Origin: Eubacterium sp.
GTDB lineage: Bacteria > Bacillota > Clostridia > Lachnospirales > Lachnospiraceae
DNA length: 37,743 nt
Direction: 5' to 3'
Assembly: GCA_022764265.1 (NCBI GenBank)
Contig: JALERO010000247.1
Span: 1-37,743 of the forward strand
Shown: one piece after another, positions 18,648 through 25,780 of the stretch
Numbering within the stretch: the first letter of the stretch is position 1
Layout of the letters: the number at the start of each line of letters is the position of its first letter
Notes under the pieces: generated by a model
What the model was told of the DNA's origin: nothing
What the model saw: only the letters and a program-made list of their open reading frames with translations
The model's database searches: none
Position numbers and translations under genes: made by a program

Positions 18648-20128
18648 AGCTGTCCTGACCAAACCTTGGAGGAATCTTCCACAGTCACATCGCCCTGAAT
18701 GTGGAAATCGTCAAACAGAGAAAGCTGCCGGTAGGTTTCCGGATGTGCAATCTCCCAGTTCTTATGAGAACTTTCGTAAGTAAGCTGTCTGGTAATAAAA
18801 TCCTCTTCTATGGGGATCCGGTGAAGCATCTTACCCCCACAGGTAATGAAATATTGAGCCCTTTTCAGGACAACCTTCATCTTCTTCAGGTCTTGAAAGG
18901 TCAGATTCCCCTGACTCCGTGCCCGGACAATCCGCATTGCGGACTTGGTTCCGATACCCGGAACGCGCAGAAGTTCACCGTAAGATGCCCGGTTGATCTC
19001 AATCGGAAAAAGCTCCAGATGACGCAGAGCCCAGTCGCACTTGGGATCCAGTAATACGTTGAAGTTCGGCCGCTCCGGACTCAGGAGTTCTTCCGCATGG
19101 AAACCATAGAATCGCAATAGCCAGTCGGCCTGATACAGTCGGTGTTCCCGCAGCAGTGGAGGTGCTGTGTCTGGAGAGGGCAGGGCGGAATCTTCGTTCA
19201 ATGGCACGTAAGCAGAATAAAAGACTCTTTTCAAATCATATTGCTGATATAATTTCTGCGTGACTGTCAATAACTGCAGATCATTCTCACCGGTGGCACC
19301 GATGATCATCTGGGTACTCTGACCTGCCGGAACAAAAGAACCGGATGTTCCGGAAACAGAAGCCGGTGTGGATAGTCGTCCGGAAGAGGGAATAACACTT
19401 GCGGAATTATTCCCTTCCAGATAGGGATTCTTCTGGAAAATGGTATTCGATAGATAACGATTACCCTGGGAACGCTCCATCCTGGAATTCTTTCCGATGG
19501 AAAGACGGTGCTCCGCTATGCCATGCTGAATCAGGCGGATCGGTTTCACCAGATTCTCCGGTTTTTTATTAGGTGCAAGGGTGCGTAACCCTTCATAAGT
19601 AGGCAGTTCCAGATTCACACTCATGCGGTCGGCAAGATACCCGACCTGAGTGATCAGCTCCTCGGGAGCACCGGGAATTGCTTTCGCATGGATGTATCCG
19701 TTAAAGTGATATCGGTTGCGAAGCAGAAACAAAGTCTGATACATGAGATCCATGGTGTAAGCAGGGCTCTTCACGACTCCGGAACTTAAGAATAAACCTT
19801 CTATATAATTTCGCCGGTAAAACTCTACGACAAGAGTGCAGATTTCTTCCGGAGTGAATGTTGCTCTGGGACGATCGTTGCCGGAACGATTCAGACAATA
19901 CTTGCAATCGAAGATACATTCATTGCTCAATAGTATCTTAAGCAGAGAAATGCAGCGGCCATCGGAGGCAAAACTGTGACAGATCCCCGAGGACACAGCA
20001 TTCCCGAGATATCCCTTCTTCCCACGGCGGTCGGAGCCGCTGGAAGTACAGGCAACGTCATACTTGGCTGCATCTGCCAGAATATGCAGTTTTTCTTTGA
20101 GTGATAAATGGTCAGGTGAATTCGTCAT
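18644..20128 (-). CDS. Putative DNA modification/repair radical SAM protein (TIGR03916 type)
   Basis: A 494-residue radical SAM protein. Cys71, Cys75 and Cys78 form the CxxxCxxC cluster motif that cleaves S-adenosylmethionine. A C-terminal helix-hairpin-helix (LLRVPGIGTKSAMRIV, about residues 388-405) suggests DNA binding. The reaction is unknown. Residues 225-268 are a low-complexity Ser/Gly/Pro-rich stretch that looks like an insertion; the family is usually nearer 420 residues. AAGGAA is upstream of the ATG. It forms a coupled pair with the TIGR03915 gene and starts from a promoter flanked by two LexA-like boxes. The next gene upstream (glgC) is divergent. Confidence 0.9.
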   Translation of the reverse strand: MTNSPDHLSLKEKLHILADAAKYDVACTSSGSDRRGKKGYLGNAVSSGICHSFASDGRCISLLKILLSNECIFDCKYCLNRSGNDRPRATFTPEEICTLVVEFYRRNYIEGLFLSSGVVKSPAYTMDLMYQTLFLLRNRYHFNGYIHAKAIPGAPEELITQVGYLADRMSVNLELPTYEGLRTLAPNKKPENLVKPIRLIQHGIAEHRLSIGKNSRMERSQGNRYLSNTIFQKNPYLEGNNSASVIPSSGRLSTPASVSGTSGSFVPAGQSTQMIIGATGENDLQLLTVTQKLYQQYDLKRVFYSAYVPLNEDSALPSPDTAPPLLREHRLYQADWLLRFYGFHAEELLSPERPNFNVLLDPKCDWALRHLELFPIEINRASYGELLRVPGIGTKSAMRIVRARSQGNLTFQDLKKMKVVLKRAQYFITCGGKMLHRIPIEEDFITRQLTYESSHKNWEIAHPETYRQLSLFDDFHIQGDVTVEDSSKVWSGQL

Positions 20129-20198
20129 AATAAGTTCCTTTTATAATAATGATAATATTTCAAAAATTGAGTCATTAAACAGTAATTCAAAGAAAAAT

Positions 20199-20212
20199 CG
20201 AATATACGTTCG
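20199..20212 (-). promoter_or_regulatory. LexA/SOS box 1, at the transcription start
   Basis: CGAATATACGTTCG matches the Gram-positive SOS consensus CGAAC-N4-GTTCG at nine of ten defined positions. The predicted start site for the minus-strand promoter falls at about 20211, inside the box, so bound LexA would block initiation. Confidence 0.75.
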
Positions 20213-20217
20213 AATGC

Positions 20218-20246
20218 ATTTTATCACAGAGGAGAGGAAAAAGCAA
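20218..20246 (-). promoter_or_regulatory. Promoter of the radical SAM/TIGR03915 operon
   Basis: On the minus strand: TTGCTT, exactly 17 bases, then TAAAAT. It lies between two SOS-like boxes and about 90 bases upstream of the radical SAM start codon. Confidence 0.75.
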
Positions 20247-20254
20247 CAGGTATT

Positions 20255-20268
20255 CGAACAAAAGTTCT
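20255..20268 (-). promoter_or_regulatory. LexA/SOS box 2, upstream of -35
   Basis: CGAACAAAAGTTCT has a perfect GAAC-N4-GTTC inverted core; only the last outer base differs from CGAAC-N4-GTTCG. It lies immediately upstream of the -35 element, 56 bp centre to centre from box 1. Confidence 0.75.
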
Positions 20269-20407
20269 GTTGTGATAGGTGGTAATTTTTTGTTCTTTTC
20301 GAGACAATCAAAACTGTGAAAAAAACGAAGCCATTTACCGGTTTTTTATTTTTTTAGAAAAAAAGTTACAAAAAATCGTTCTTTTACTATCATATTGCTA
20401 CTTTTTC

Positions 20408-20538
20408 TGGTATAATAATCTAAAAATAAAAAAGAGTGATGTTTTCAAAGAAGAAAACAAATCGAGAGACGAATACCTTTTCTTAGGGGGGATTTTTTGT
20501 CTCTTTGGCTCTTTCTATTTACATAAGGAGGAAACAAA
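20408..20538 (+). promoter_or_regulatory. glgC promoter and 5' leader
   Basis: TGGTATAAT at 20408-20416 is an extended -10 element; no good -35 is present. The leader, about 115 bases, contains a 6 bp hairpin (GTTTTC/GAAAAC, 20441-20458) and a larger one pairing AGAGAC (20465-20470) with GTCTCT (20499-20504) around a C/G-rich middle. AAGGAGG precedes the ATG. No known riboswitch class was recognised, so leader regulation is only possible. Confidence 0.6.
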
Positions 20539-21747
20539 ATGGGCAAAGAAATGATTGCTATGCTGCTTGCCGGCGGACAGGGTTCCCGTCTTTACGCGTT
20601 GACCCAGAAACTGGCAAAACCTGCAGTACCGTTTGGCGGAAAGTACCGTATTATCGATTTTCCGCTGTCGAACTGCGTCAACTCAGGAATTGATACGGTG
20701 GGTATTTTAACTCAGTATCAGCCATTGGTATTAAATGAGTACATTGGAAATGGACAGCCATGGGATTTGGACCGTCTTTATGGTGGTGTTCATGTGCTTC
20801 CGCCATATCAGAAAGCTTCCGGTTCTGACTGGTATAAAGGAACTGCCAATGCAATTTACCAGAACATTTCATTTATCGAGCGTTACGATCCGGAATATGT
20901 CATCATTCTTTCCGGTGACCAGATCTGTAAACAAGACTACAGTGATTTCCTTCGCTTCCATAAAGAAAAAGGTGCGGAATTCAGTGTTGCTGTTATGGAA
21001 GTTCCTTGGGAAGAGGCTCCACGTTTCGGTCTGATGGTAACAGATGATAATGACAAGATTACAGAATTCCAGGAGAAACCGAAGAATCCAAAGTCCAATC
21101 TGGCTTCCATGGGTATCTATATCTTCAACTGGGACGTTCTGAAGAAATATTTAATTGAAGACGAAGCTGATCCGGAATCCGAGAACGATTTTGGTAATAA
21201 CATTATTCCGAACCTGTTAAAAGATGGCCGTGACATGTACGCTTATCATTTCAGCGGATACTGGAAAGATGTTGGAACGATTTCTTCTCTCTGGGAAGCC
21301 AATATGGAAGTTCTGGATCCGGAACACAGCGGAATCAACCTTTTTGATGAGAACTGGAAGATTTACAGCCGAAACAGCGGTATGACCGGTCATAAGATTA
21401 ATGCCGGAGCAGTTGTTGAGAATTCCATGATCACAGATGGTTGTAAGATCTTCGGTAATGTAAAACACTCCATTCTTTTCGCCGGTGTTAAGGTAGAAGA
21501 GGGAGCTGTTGTAGAAGATGCCGTTGTTATGGGTGGCACAATTATCAAGGCCGGAGCAGTTGTTAAACATTGTATCATAGCGGAGAATGTTGTGATTGGT
21601 GAGAATGCACAGGTTGGTGCAATGCCTGCTGACGGTGAGGCCGGAGTGGCAACGGTCGGAGCCGGTGTTTATGTTGGTGACAATGCCAAGATCGGACCAA
21701 ATGCCATGATTAGTGAGAATGTAAAGGACGGTGAAGAACAATGGTAA
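20539..21747 (+). CDS. glgC: Glucose-1-phosphate adenylyltransferase, catalytic subunit
   Basis: A 402-residue ADP-glucose pyrophosphorylase that makes ADP-glucose from ATP and glucose-1-phosphate, the committed step of glycogen synthesis. The nucleotidyl-transferase signature [33 protein letters not shown], the LSGDQ active-site loop and FQEKPKNP (sugar phosphate binding) are all present. The C-terminus is a left-handed beta helix of hexapeptide repeats. The active-site loop has GDQICK where most enzymes have GDHIYK, a mild substitution. It overlaps glgD by seven bases, so the subunits are translated together. Confidence 0.97.
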   Translation: MGKEMIAMLLAGGQGSRLYALTQKLAKPAVPFGGKYRIIDFPLSNCVNSGIDTVGILTQYQPLVLNEYIGNGQPWDLDRLYGGVHVLPPYQKASGSDWYKGTANAIYQNISFIERYDPEYVIILSGDQICKQDYSDFLRFHKEKGAEFSVAVMEVPWEEAPRFGLMVTDDNDKITEFQEKPKNPKSNLASMGIYIFNWDVLKKYLIEDEADPESENDFGNNIIPNLLKDGRDMYAYHFSGYWKDVGTISSLWEANMEVLDPEHSGINLFDENWKIYSRNSGMTGHKINAGAVVENSMITDGCKIFGNVKHSILFAGVKVEEGAVVEDAVVMGGTIIKAGAVVKHCIIAENVVIGENAQVGAMPADGEAGVATVGAGVYVGDNAKIGPNAMISENVKDGEEQW

Positions 21748-22883
21748 AATCTAACTCAAATGCACTGGCTATTATTTTCCCGAATATGTATGACAGAGTT
21801 GTACCTGAGCTGACCAAAGAGCGTTTGATGGCTTCTGTACCATTTGCAAGCCGTTATCGTATGATTGACTTTTTGTTATCAAGCATGGTTAACTGTGGTA
21901 TTGATAATATAACAATTCTTGCTCGTGAAAACTATTTCTCCCTGCTGGATCATCTGGGATCCGGACGTGAATGGGATTTGAGCCGTAAGAACGGTGGTTT
22001 AAATATTTTCCCTCCATACGCACAGAAATCTATGGGTGTGTACGGCGGTCGTATTGAAGGTCTCGCAAGTATTTTAGCGTTCCTGAAAGCACAAAAAGAA
22101 AAATATGTGGTACTGAGTGATACAAATATTGCAGCGAACTTTGATTTCAATGCTCTGATCGCTTCCCATAAAGAAAGTGGCGCTGATATCACAGTGGCGT
22201 ATACCAGAGAAGAGATTCCTACCGCATTTCTTATGGCAGAACCATCCAGAAAGGATATGTATTTTACTTTTGAGCTGGATGGGGATAAAGTTACCAAACT
22301 TCATATCAATGAGAAGATGTCCGGTGTGAAGAATCTGGGAATGAACATTTATGTGGTAAACCGCGAATACCTCATTGATATTGTAGAAGAAGCTTTCGTT
22401 GCCGGCGGAACTTGTTTCGAGAGAGATATTCTTCTTCCGAAGATGGCAGAATTGAATATTCATGGATATGAATATACAGGATATGTTGCACGTATTACCA
22501 GTCTCAAGAGCTACTTTGATGAGAACATGAAGCTTCTTGATGATGAGAATCTGGATGGATTATTTGCAGCTAACCCAATCTACACCAAGATTCGTGACGA
22601 TAACCCGACGAGATATATCGGTGAAGCAAAAGCTACCAATGTAATGGTTGCCGACGGTTGTGTAATCGAGGGTGAGATTGAAAACTGTATCCTTTTCCGT
22701 GGTGTTAAGGTTGGAAAAGGTGCGAAAGTGAAAAACTGTATTTTAATGCAGGATACAGTAATTGAGCCGAATGCAAGAATGGAATATGTAATTACAGATA
22801 AAAAAGTAACCATTTCCGAAAGAAAAGCATTACAGGGTTCCGATACCTTCCCGGTATTTGTAACAAAGAGACAAACTGTATAA
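21741..22883 (+). CDS. glgD: Glucose-1-phosphate adenylyltransferase, regulatory subunit GlgD
   Basis: A 380-residue GlgC paralogue of the Firmicutes GlgCD complex. It keeps the overall fold and the C-terminal beta helix. The nucleotide loop is degenerate: the Gly-rich LAGG signature is replaced by [15 protein letters not shown], so it should not catalyse. In studied Firmicutes GlgD changes the activity of GlgC in the heteromeric enzyme. It starts within the glgC stop region. Its TAA stop (22881-22883) is also the first bases of a dispersed repeat copy. A very stable hairpin 83 bases further on should end the operon. Confidence 0.96.
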   Translation: MVKSNSNALAIIFPNMYDRVVPELTKERLMASVPFASRYRMIDFLLSSMVNCGIDNITILARENYFSLLDHLGSGREWDLSRKNGGLNIFPPYAQKSMGVYGGRIEGLASILAFLKAQKEKYVVLSDTNIAANFDFNALIASHKESGADITVAYTREEIPTAFLMAEPSRKDMYFTFELDGDKVTKLHINEKMSGVKNLGMNIYVVNREYLIDIVEEAFVAGGTCFERDILLPKMAELNIHGYEYTGYVARITSLKSYFDENMKLLDDENLDGLFAANPIYTKIRDDNPTRYIGEAKATNVMVADGCVIEGEIENCILFRGVKVGKGAKVKNCILMQDTVIEPNARMEYVITDKKVTISERKALQGSDTFPVFVTKRQTV

Positions 22884-22948
22884 CATTTCAGAAGATGTCC
22901 CCGCTTCAAGCGCGCATCTCGCAGCAAGAACGCCGAGGCTCTCTTGAA
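22882..22948 (+). repeat. Dispersed structured repeat, copy A (internally deleted)
   Basis: This copy starts with AACATTTCAGAAG on the glgD stop codon, continues through CCCCGCTTCAAG, and then jumps to the distal part of the family (GCGCATCTCGCAGCAAG and the last hairpin). The junction is at CGCGCA, present at both ends of the missing segment in full copies, so it looks like a deletion between short direct repeats. The final hairpin is decayed (CTCTCTTG instead of CGTTCTTG). About 67 of 194 bases remain. Confidence 0.85.
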
Positions 22949-22965
22949 TATTTTTACATAGTAAA

Positions 22966-23026
22966 AAGAACAAAGAAGGTTGCTGCCCTAACTATTTTAG
23001 TTGGGGTGACAACCTTTTTTGTTCTT
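22966..23026 (+). terminator. Long hairpin terminator of the glgCD operon
   Basis: A 17 bp outer stem (22966-22982 with 23010-23026, one G-T pair) and a 9 bp inner stem (CCCTAACTA with TAGTTGGGG) are separated by a small internal loop. The outer 3' arm contains six T followed by a T-rich stretch. It is close to symmetrical, but no minus-strand gene approaches from the right. Confidence 0.85.
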
Positions 23027-23140
23027 CTGTTTCTTTATACTATCTTAATGCTATGCCATATATTCTTATGCAATTTTAAGATAAATACATGAATAATTAA
23101 GTTAAAATTGCGAATCTAAAAGAGGATAATAAACGATAGT

Positions 23141-24499
23141 ATGAATAATATATTTCAACGAAATAAGAAGAAACACTGGTCTTCTTCGCAGATTATCATT
23201 TCAGAGTTTTTGCTTGTGATATTGTTGGGGAGTTTTTTACTGATGCTTCCGATTTCTTCCAGAAGTGGAGAGATGACATCTTTTCTGAATGCATTATTTA
23301 CGGCAACCTCCGCTACCTGTGTGACTGGTCTGGTGGTTTTTGATACGGTAACCCACTGGTCCGTATTCGGACAGGCAGTCATTCTTCTGTTGATACAGAT
23401 TGGCGGAATGGGCGTCGTTACAATTACTGTGCTGGCTGCTGTTATTTCGGGAAAAAAGATTGGCCTTATGCAGAGAAGTACGATGCAGGAGGCCATTTCT
23501 GCGCCCAAAGTAGGTGGAATCATCCGGCTTACCAGCTTTATATTGAAGGCTACCGTTATTATAGAACTGACAGGAGCCCTTTTGATGCTGCCGGTATTCT
23601 GGAAGGATTTCGGACCGGGAAAGGGAATCTGGTATGCGCTGTTTCATTCCATCTCAGCCTTTTGTAATGCCGGCTTTGACCTGATGGGAAATGCACAGCC
23701 CTTCTCATCACTGACCGCTTATGCAGGGAATGGGTATATTAATGTGATTATTATGTCTTTGATCGTCATAGGTGGTATTGGATTTATTACCTGGGATGAT
23801 ATCCGGCATAAAGGACTTCATTTTAGAAACTATCGTCTGCAGAGTAAGATGATTCTGATTACAACCGCTGTTTTGATCCTGATTCCATTTTTGTTTTTTT
23901 ATTTTAAGGAATTTGGTTCGCCGGTGTGGGGAGATCTTTCTTCCAAAGATAAGGCGATTGCGGCAATGTTCCAGTCGGTTACACCGAGAACGGCAGGCTT
24001 TAATACAGTGGATCTGAACCTGTTCAGTGAGGCGGGAAGGACCATTGTGATTTTATTGATGCTCATCGGAGGATCTCCCGGCTCCACGGCAGGAGGTATG
24101 AAGACCACAACGGTTGCGGTCCTGACTATGACTTTGTTTGCAGTGTTCAAAAGAAAAGAGGATACGGAATGTTTTGGAAGAAGAGTCGAGGGTGATACCA
24201 TCAAATATGCGGCCAGTATTTTATTAATGTATTCTGCTTTGTCTATACTGGGTGGAATTGTGATCAGCTGTGTGGAGAATCTGCCGATGCTGACCTGTCT
24301 CTTTGAGACTGCATCCGCCATCGGTACCGTAGGGCTGACTCTGGGAATCACCTCCCAGCTGGGTGTGGTTTCAAGAATTATCTTAATTATTTTGATGTTC
24401 CTGGGTCGAGTGGGTTGTCTTACACTGGTATTTGCGGCATTTTCCGGTACTCAGCGGAATATTTCAAGATATCCGAAAGAAAAAATTACAGTTGGTTAA
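23141..24499 (+). CDS. ktrB: Potassium uptake channel subunit, KtrB/TrkH family
   Basis: A 452-residue integral membrane protein that conducts K+ into the cell, gated by the KtrA ring. The four pore-loop segments are visible: ATSATCVTGLVV, HSISAFCNAGFDL, FQSVTPRTAGFNT and ASAIGTVGLTLG, each with the selectivity-filter glycine. The length and lack of large extensions fit KtrB rather than the longer TrkH. A purine-rich AGAGGA is 14 bases before the ATG, so initiation may be weak. The TAA stop overlaps the first bases of repeat copy B, which separates it from ktrA. No c-di-AMP riboswitch was recognised upstream. Confidence 0.94.
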   Translation: MNNIFQRNKKKHWSSSQIIISEFLLVILLGSFLLMLPISSRSGEMTSFLNALFTATSATCVTGLVVFDTVTHWSVFGQAVILLLIQIGGMGVVTITVLAAVISGKKIGLMQRSTMQEAISAPKVGGIIRLTSFILKATVIIELTGALLMLPVFWKDFGPGKGIWYALFHSISAFCNAGFDLMGNAQPFSSLTAYAGNGYINVIIMSLIVIGGIGFITWDDIRHKGLHFRNYRLQSKMILITTAVLILIPFLFFYFKEFGSPVWGDLSSKDKAIAAMFQSVTPRTAGFNTVDLNLFSEAGRTIVILLMLIGGSPGSTAGGMKTTTVAVLTMTLFAVFKRKEDTECFGRRVEGDTIKYAASILLMYSALSILGGIVISCVENLPMLTCLFETASAIGTVGLTLGITSQLGVVSRIILIILMFLGRVGCLTLVFAAFSGTQRNISRYPKEKITVG

Positions 24500-24691
24500 C
24501 ATTTCAGAAGAAGTCCCCCGCTTCAAGCGCGCAGAGCGCTAAGCGTTGGGTAATAAACCAGTTTCAGTTGCGGGTGACAATCCCCTTCTGAAATGTTAAG
24601 CCTCCGGCGGATTGCAGAGATGCGCATTAGAAATTTGTCATGCTAACGCATGACGCGCATCTCGCAGCAAGAACGCCGAGGCGTTCTTGAA
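24498..24691 (+). repeat. Dispersed structured repeat, copy B (full length)
   Basis: A 194-base copy between ktrB and ktrA. Module 1 is exactly 100 bases, closed by AACATTTCAGAAG and CTTCTGAAATGTT, with two more outer base pairs. It contains a nested hairpin (CGCTT/AAGCG with AGCGC/GCGCT inside). Module 2 (24600-24691) has GAGATGCGC paired with GCGCATCTC, an inner GTCATGC-TAAC-GCATGAC hairpin, and a final 10 bp hairpin CAAGAACGCC/GGCGTTCTTG. It begins on the ktrB stop codon. It has no open frame of its own. Confidence 0.92.
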
Positions 24692-24725
24692 TCTAACGAC
24701 TTGAATATAGAAAGGATGAATGGCT

Positions 24726-25373
24726 ATGAAGTCAATTTTACTGATTGGATTAGGAAGATTTGGAAAGCATATTGCTATGAAGCTCCATGAGTTGAATCAT
24801 GAAGTGATGGCAATTGATAAATGTGAGGAAAGAGTGGAGGAAATCCTTCCATATGTGACAAACGCACAGATTGGGGACAGTATGAACGAGGATTTCTTAA
24901 GATCATTGGGTGTGCCCAATTATGATGTTTGCCTGGTGGCAATCGGACATGATTTTCAGGGCTCTCTGGAAACTACTTCTCTGTTAAAAGAGCTTGGGGC
25001 AAAGATGGTCGTATCGAGAGCAGCCAGAGATGTTCAGGCAAAGTTTCTTCTTCGGAATGGGGCTGACGAGATCGTTTATCCTGAGAAACAGCTGGCAGTC
25101 TGGACGGCAATTCGATACAGTTCGGATCACATTTTCGATTATATTGAGCTGGATAAGGATAATGCAATTTTTGAGATTGATATTCCGGAATCCTGGCTGG
25201 GCAAAACCGTCGGAGAGATTAACATAAGGCAGAAATATAACATCAATATCATGGCCGTAAAACGTAATTCCAAGCTGGATCTGACAGTGACACCGGACAC
25301 CCGTTTTGAAAGGGGAGAGGTATTACTGGTCCTTGGAAATAATAAAGATATTCAAAAATGTTTTCATATATAA
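24726..25373 (+). CDS. ktrA: Potassium uptake regulatory subunit, KtrA/TrkA family
   Basis: A 215-residue cytoplasmic regulator that assembles as a ring under KtrB. The RCK_N domain begins ILLIGLGRFGKHIA and has the acidic end of the second strand (VMAIDKCEE), which binds nucleotide; the RCK_C domain covers about 130-215 (NAIFEIDIPESWLGKTVGE), the site where c-di-AMP binds in Bacillus and Staphylococcus relatives. AAAGGA lies nine bases before the ATG at 24726; an ATG two codons earlier is too close to it. It is separated from ktrB by repeat copy B. Confidence 0.94.
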   Translation: MKSILLIGLGRFGKHIAMKLHELNHEVMAIDKCEERVEEILPYVTNAQIGDSMNEDFLRSLGVPNYDVCLVAIGHDFQGSLETTSLLKELGAKMVVSRAARDVQAKFLLRNGADEIVYPEKQLAVWTAIRYSSDHIFDYIELDKDNAIFEIDIPESWLGKTVGEINIRQKYNINIMAVKRNSKLDLTVTPDTRFERGEVLLVLGNNKDIQKCFHI

Positions 25374-25400
25374 TATGATTTGAGTGCCCTCACTTATTTT

Positions 25401-25504
25401 AACATTTCATTCTGAAATGTTAGGCCTCCGGCGGATTGCAGAGATGCGCGTCATGCGTTAGCATGACGCGCATCTCGCAGCAAGAACGCCGAGGCGTTCT
25501 TGAA
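25401..25504 (+). repeat. Dispersed structured repeat, copy C (module 1 collapsed)
   Basis: Module 1 is reduced to a 21-base hairpin, AACATTTCA-TTC-TGAAATGTT, while module 2 is nearly complete. The unpaired bulge seen in B, D and E is absent, so GAGATGCGC and GTCATGC form one continuous 16 bp stem with a GTTA loop. The copy is enclosed by CCCTCACTTA (about 25387) and TAAGTGGGGG (about 25506), which pair over ten positions with one wobble. This may be an older terminator hairpin of ktrA with the element in its loop. Confidence 0.9.
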
Positions 25505-25537
25505 TTTAAGTGGGGGTATCGCTATTTATGGTAAAAG

Positions 25538-25546
25538 TGGTATAAT
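25538..25546 (+). promoter_or_regulatory. Extended -10 promoter for kdpDE
   Basis: TGGTATAAT, the same extended -10 form seen before glgC; no good -35. The transcript should start near 25553, about ten bases before repeat copy D, placing that repeat in the kdpD leader. Confidence 0.6.
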
Positions 25547-25562
25547 AAATAAGATTGACGTC

Positions 25563-25757
25563 AACATTTCAGAAGGATTCCACCGCTTCAAGCGCGCAGA
25601 GCGCTAAGCGGTGGGTAATTAACCAATTTCAGTAGTGGGTGACAATCCCCTTCTGAAATGTTGAGCCTCCGGCAGATTGCTTAAGATGCGCATTTGAAAT
25701 TTGTCATGTTAATGCATGACGCGCATCTCGCAGCAAGAACGCCGAGGCGTTCTTGAA
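25563..25757 (+). repeat. Dispersed structured repeat, copy D (full length)
   Basis: A 195-base copy in the kdpD leader. Module 1 is again exactly 100 bases, with 16 perfect base pairs at the ends (TCAACATTTCAGAAGG with CCTTCTGAAATGTTGA), and its inner hairpin is better paired than in B (CCACCGCTT/AAGCGGTGG). Compared with copy B one end pair changed from T-A to C-G on both arms. Module 2 (25665-25757) keeps the final CAAGAACGCC/GGCGTTCTTG hairpin. It ends 24 bases before the kdpD start. Confidence 0.92.
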
Positions 25758-25780
25758 ATAAATCAGTGAGGAGTGATTAT

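Noticed and set aside
20222-20277. TATCACA/TGTGATA inverted pair around SOS box 2
   Set aside because: The arms are 42 bases apart and slightly offset; the LexA boxes and promoter explain the region better.
20420-20538. Riboswitch in the glgC leader
   Set aside because: Hairpins are present but no known aptamer core was recognised; kept only as a leader note.
20279-20554. Possible small gene upstream of glgC
   Set aside because: The frame spans the promoter, the AT-rich leader and the ribosome binding site of glgC, and its composition is not protein-like.
23027-23140. c-di-AMP riboswitch upstream of ktrB
   Set aside because: The gap after the glgD terminator is only about 114 bases and lacks the conserved ydaO-type core.
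24496-24700. Target-site duplication (TTAAC/CTAAC) around copy B
   Set aside because: The match is imperfect, part of it belongs to the element's own inverted end, and copies A and D show no equivalent.
24498-25757. Repeat copies as a CRISPR array
   Set aside because: The units are long, few, unevenly spaced, internally paired and separated by genes. There are no short regular spacers and no cas genes.
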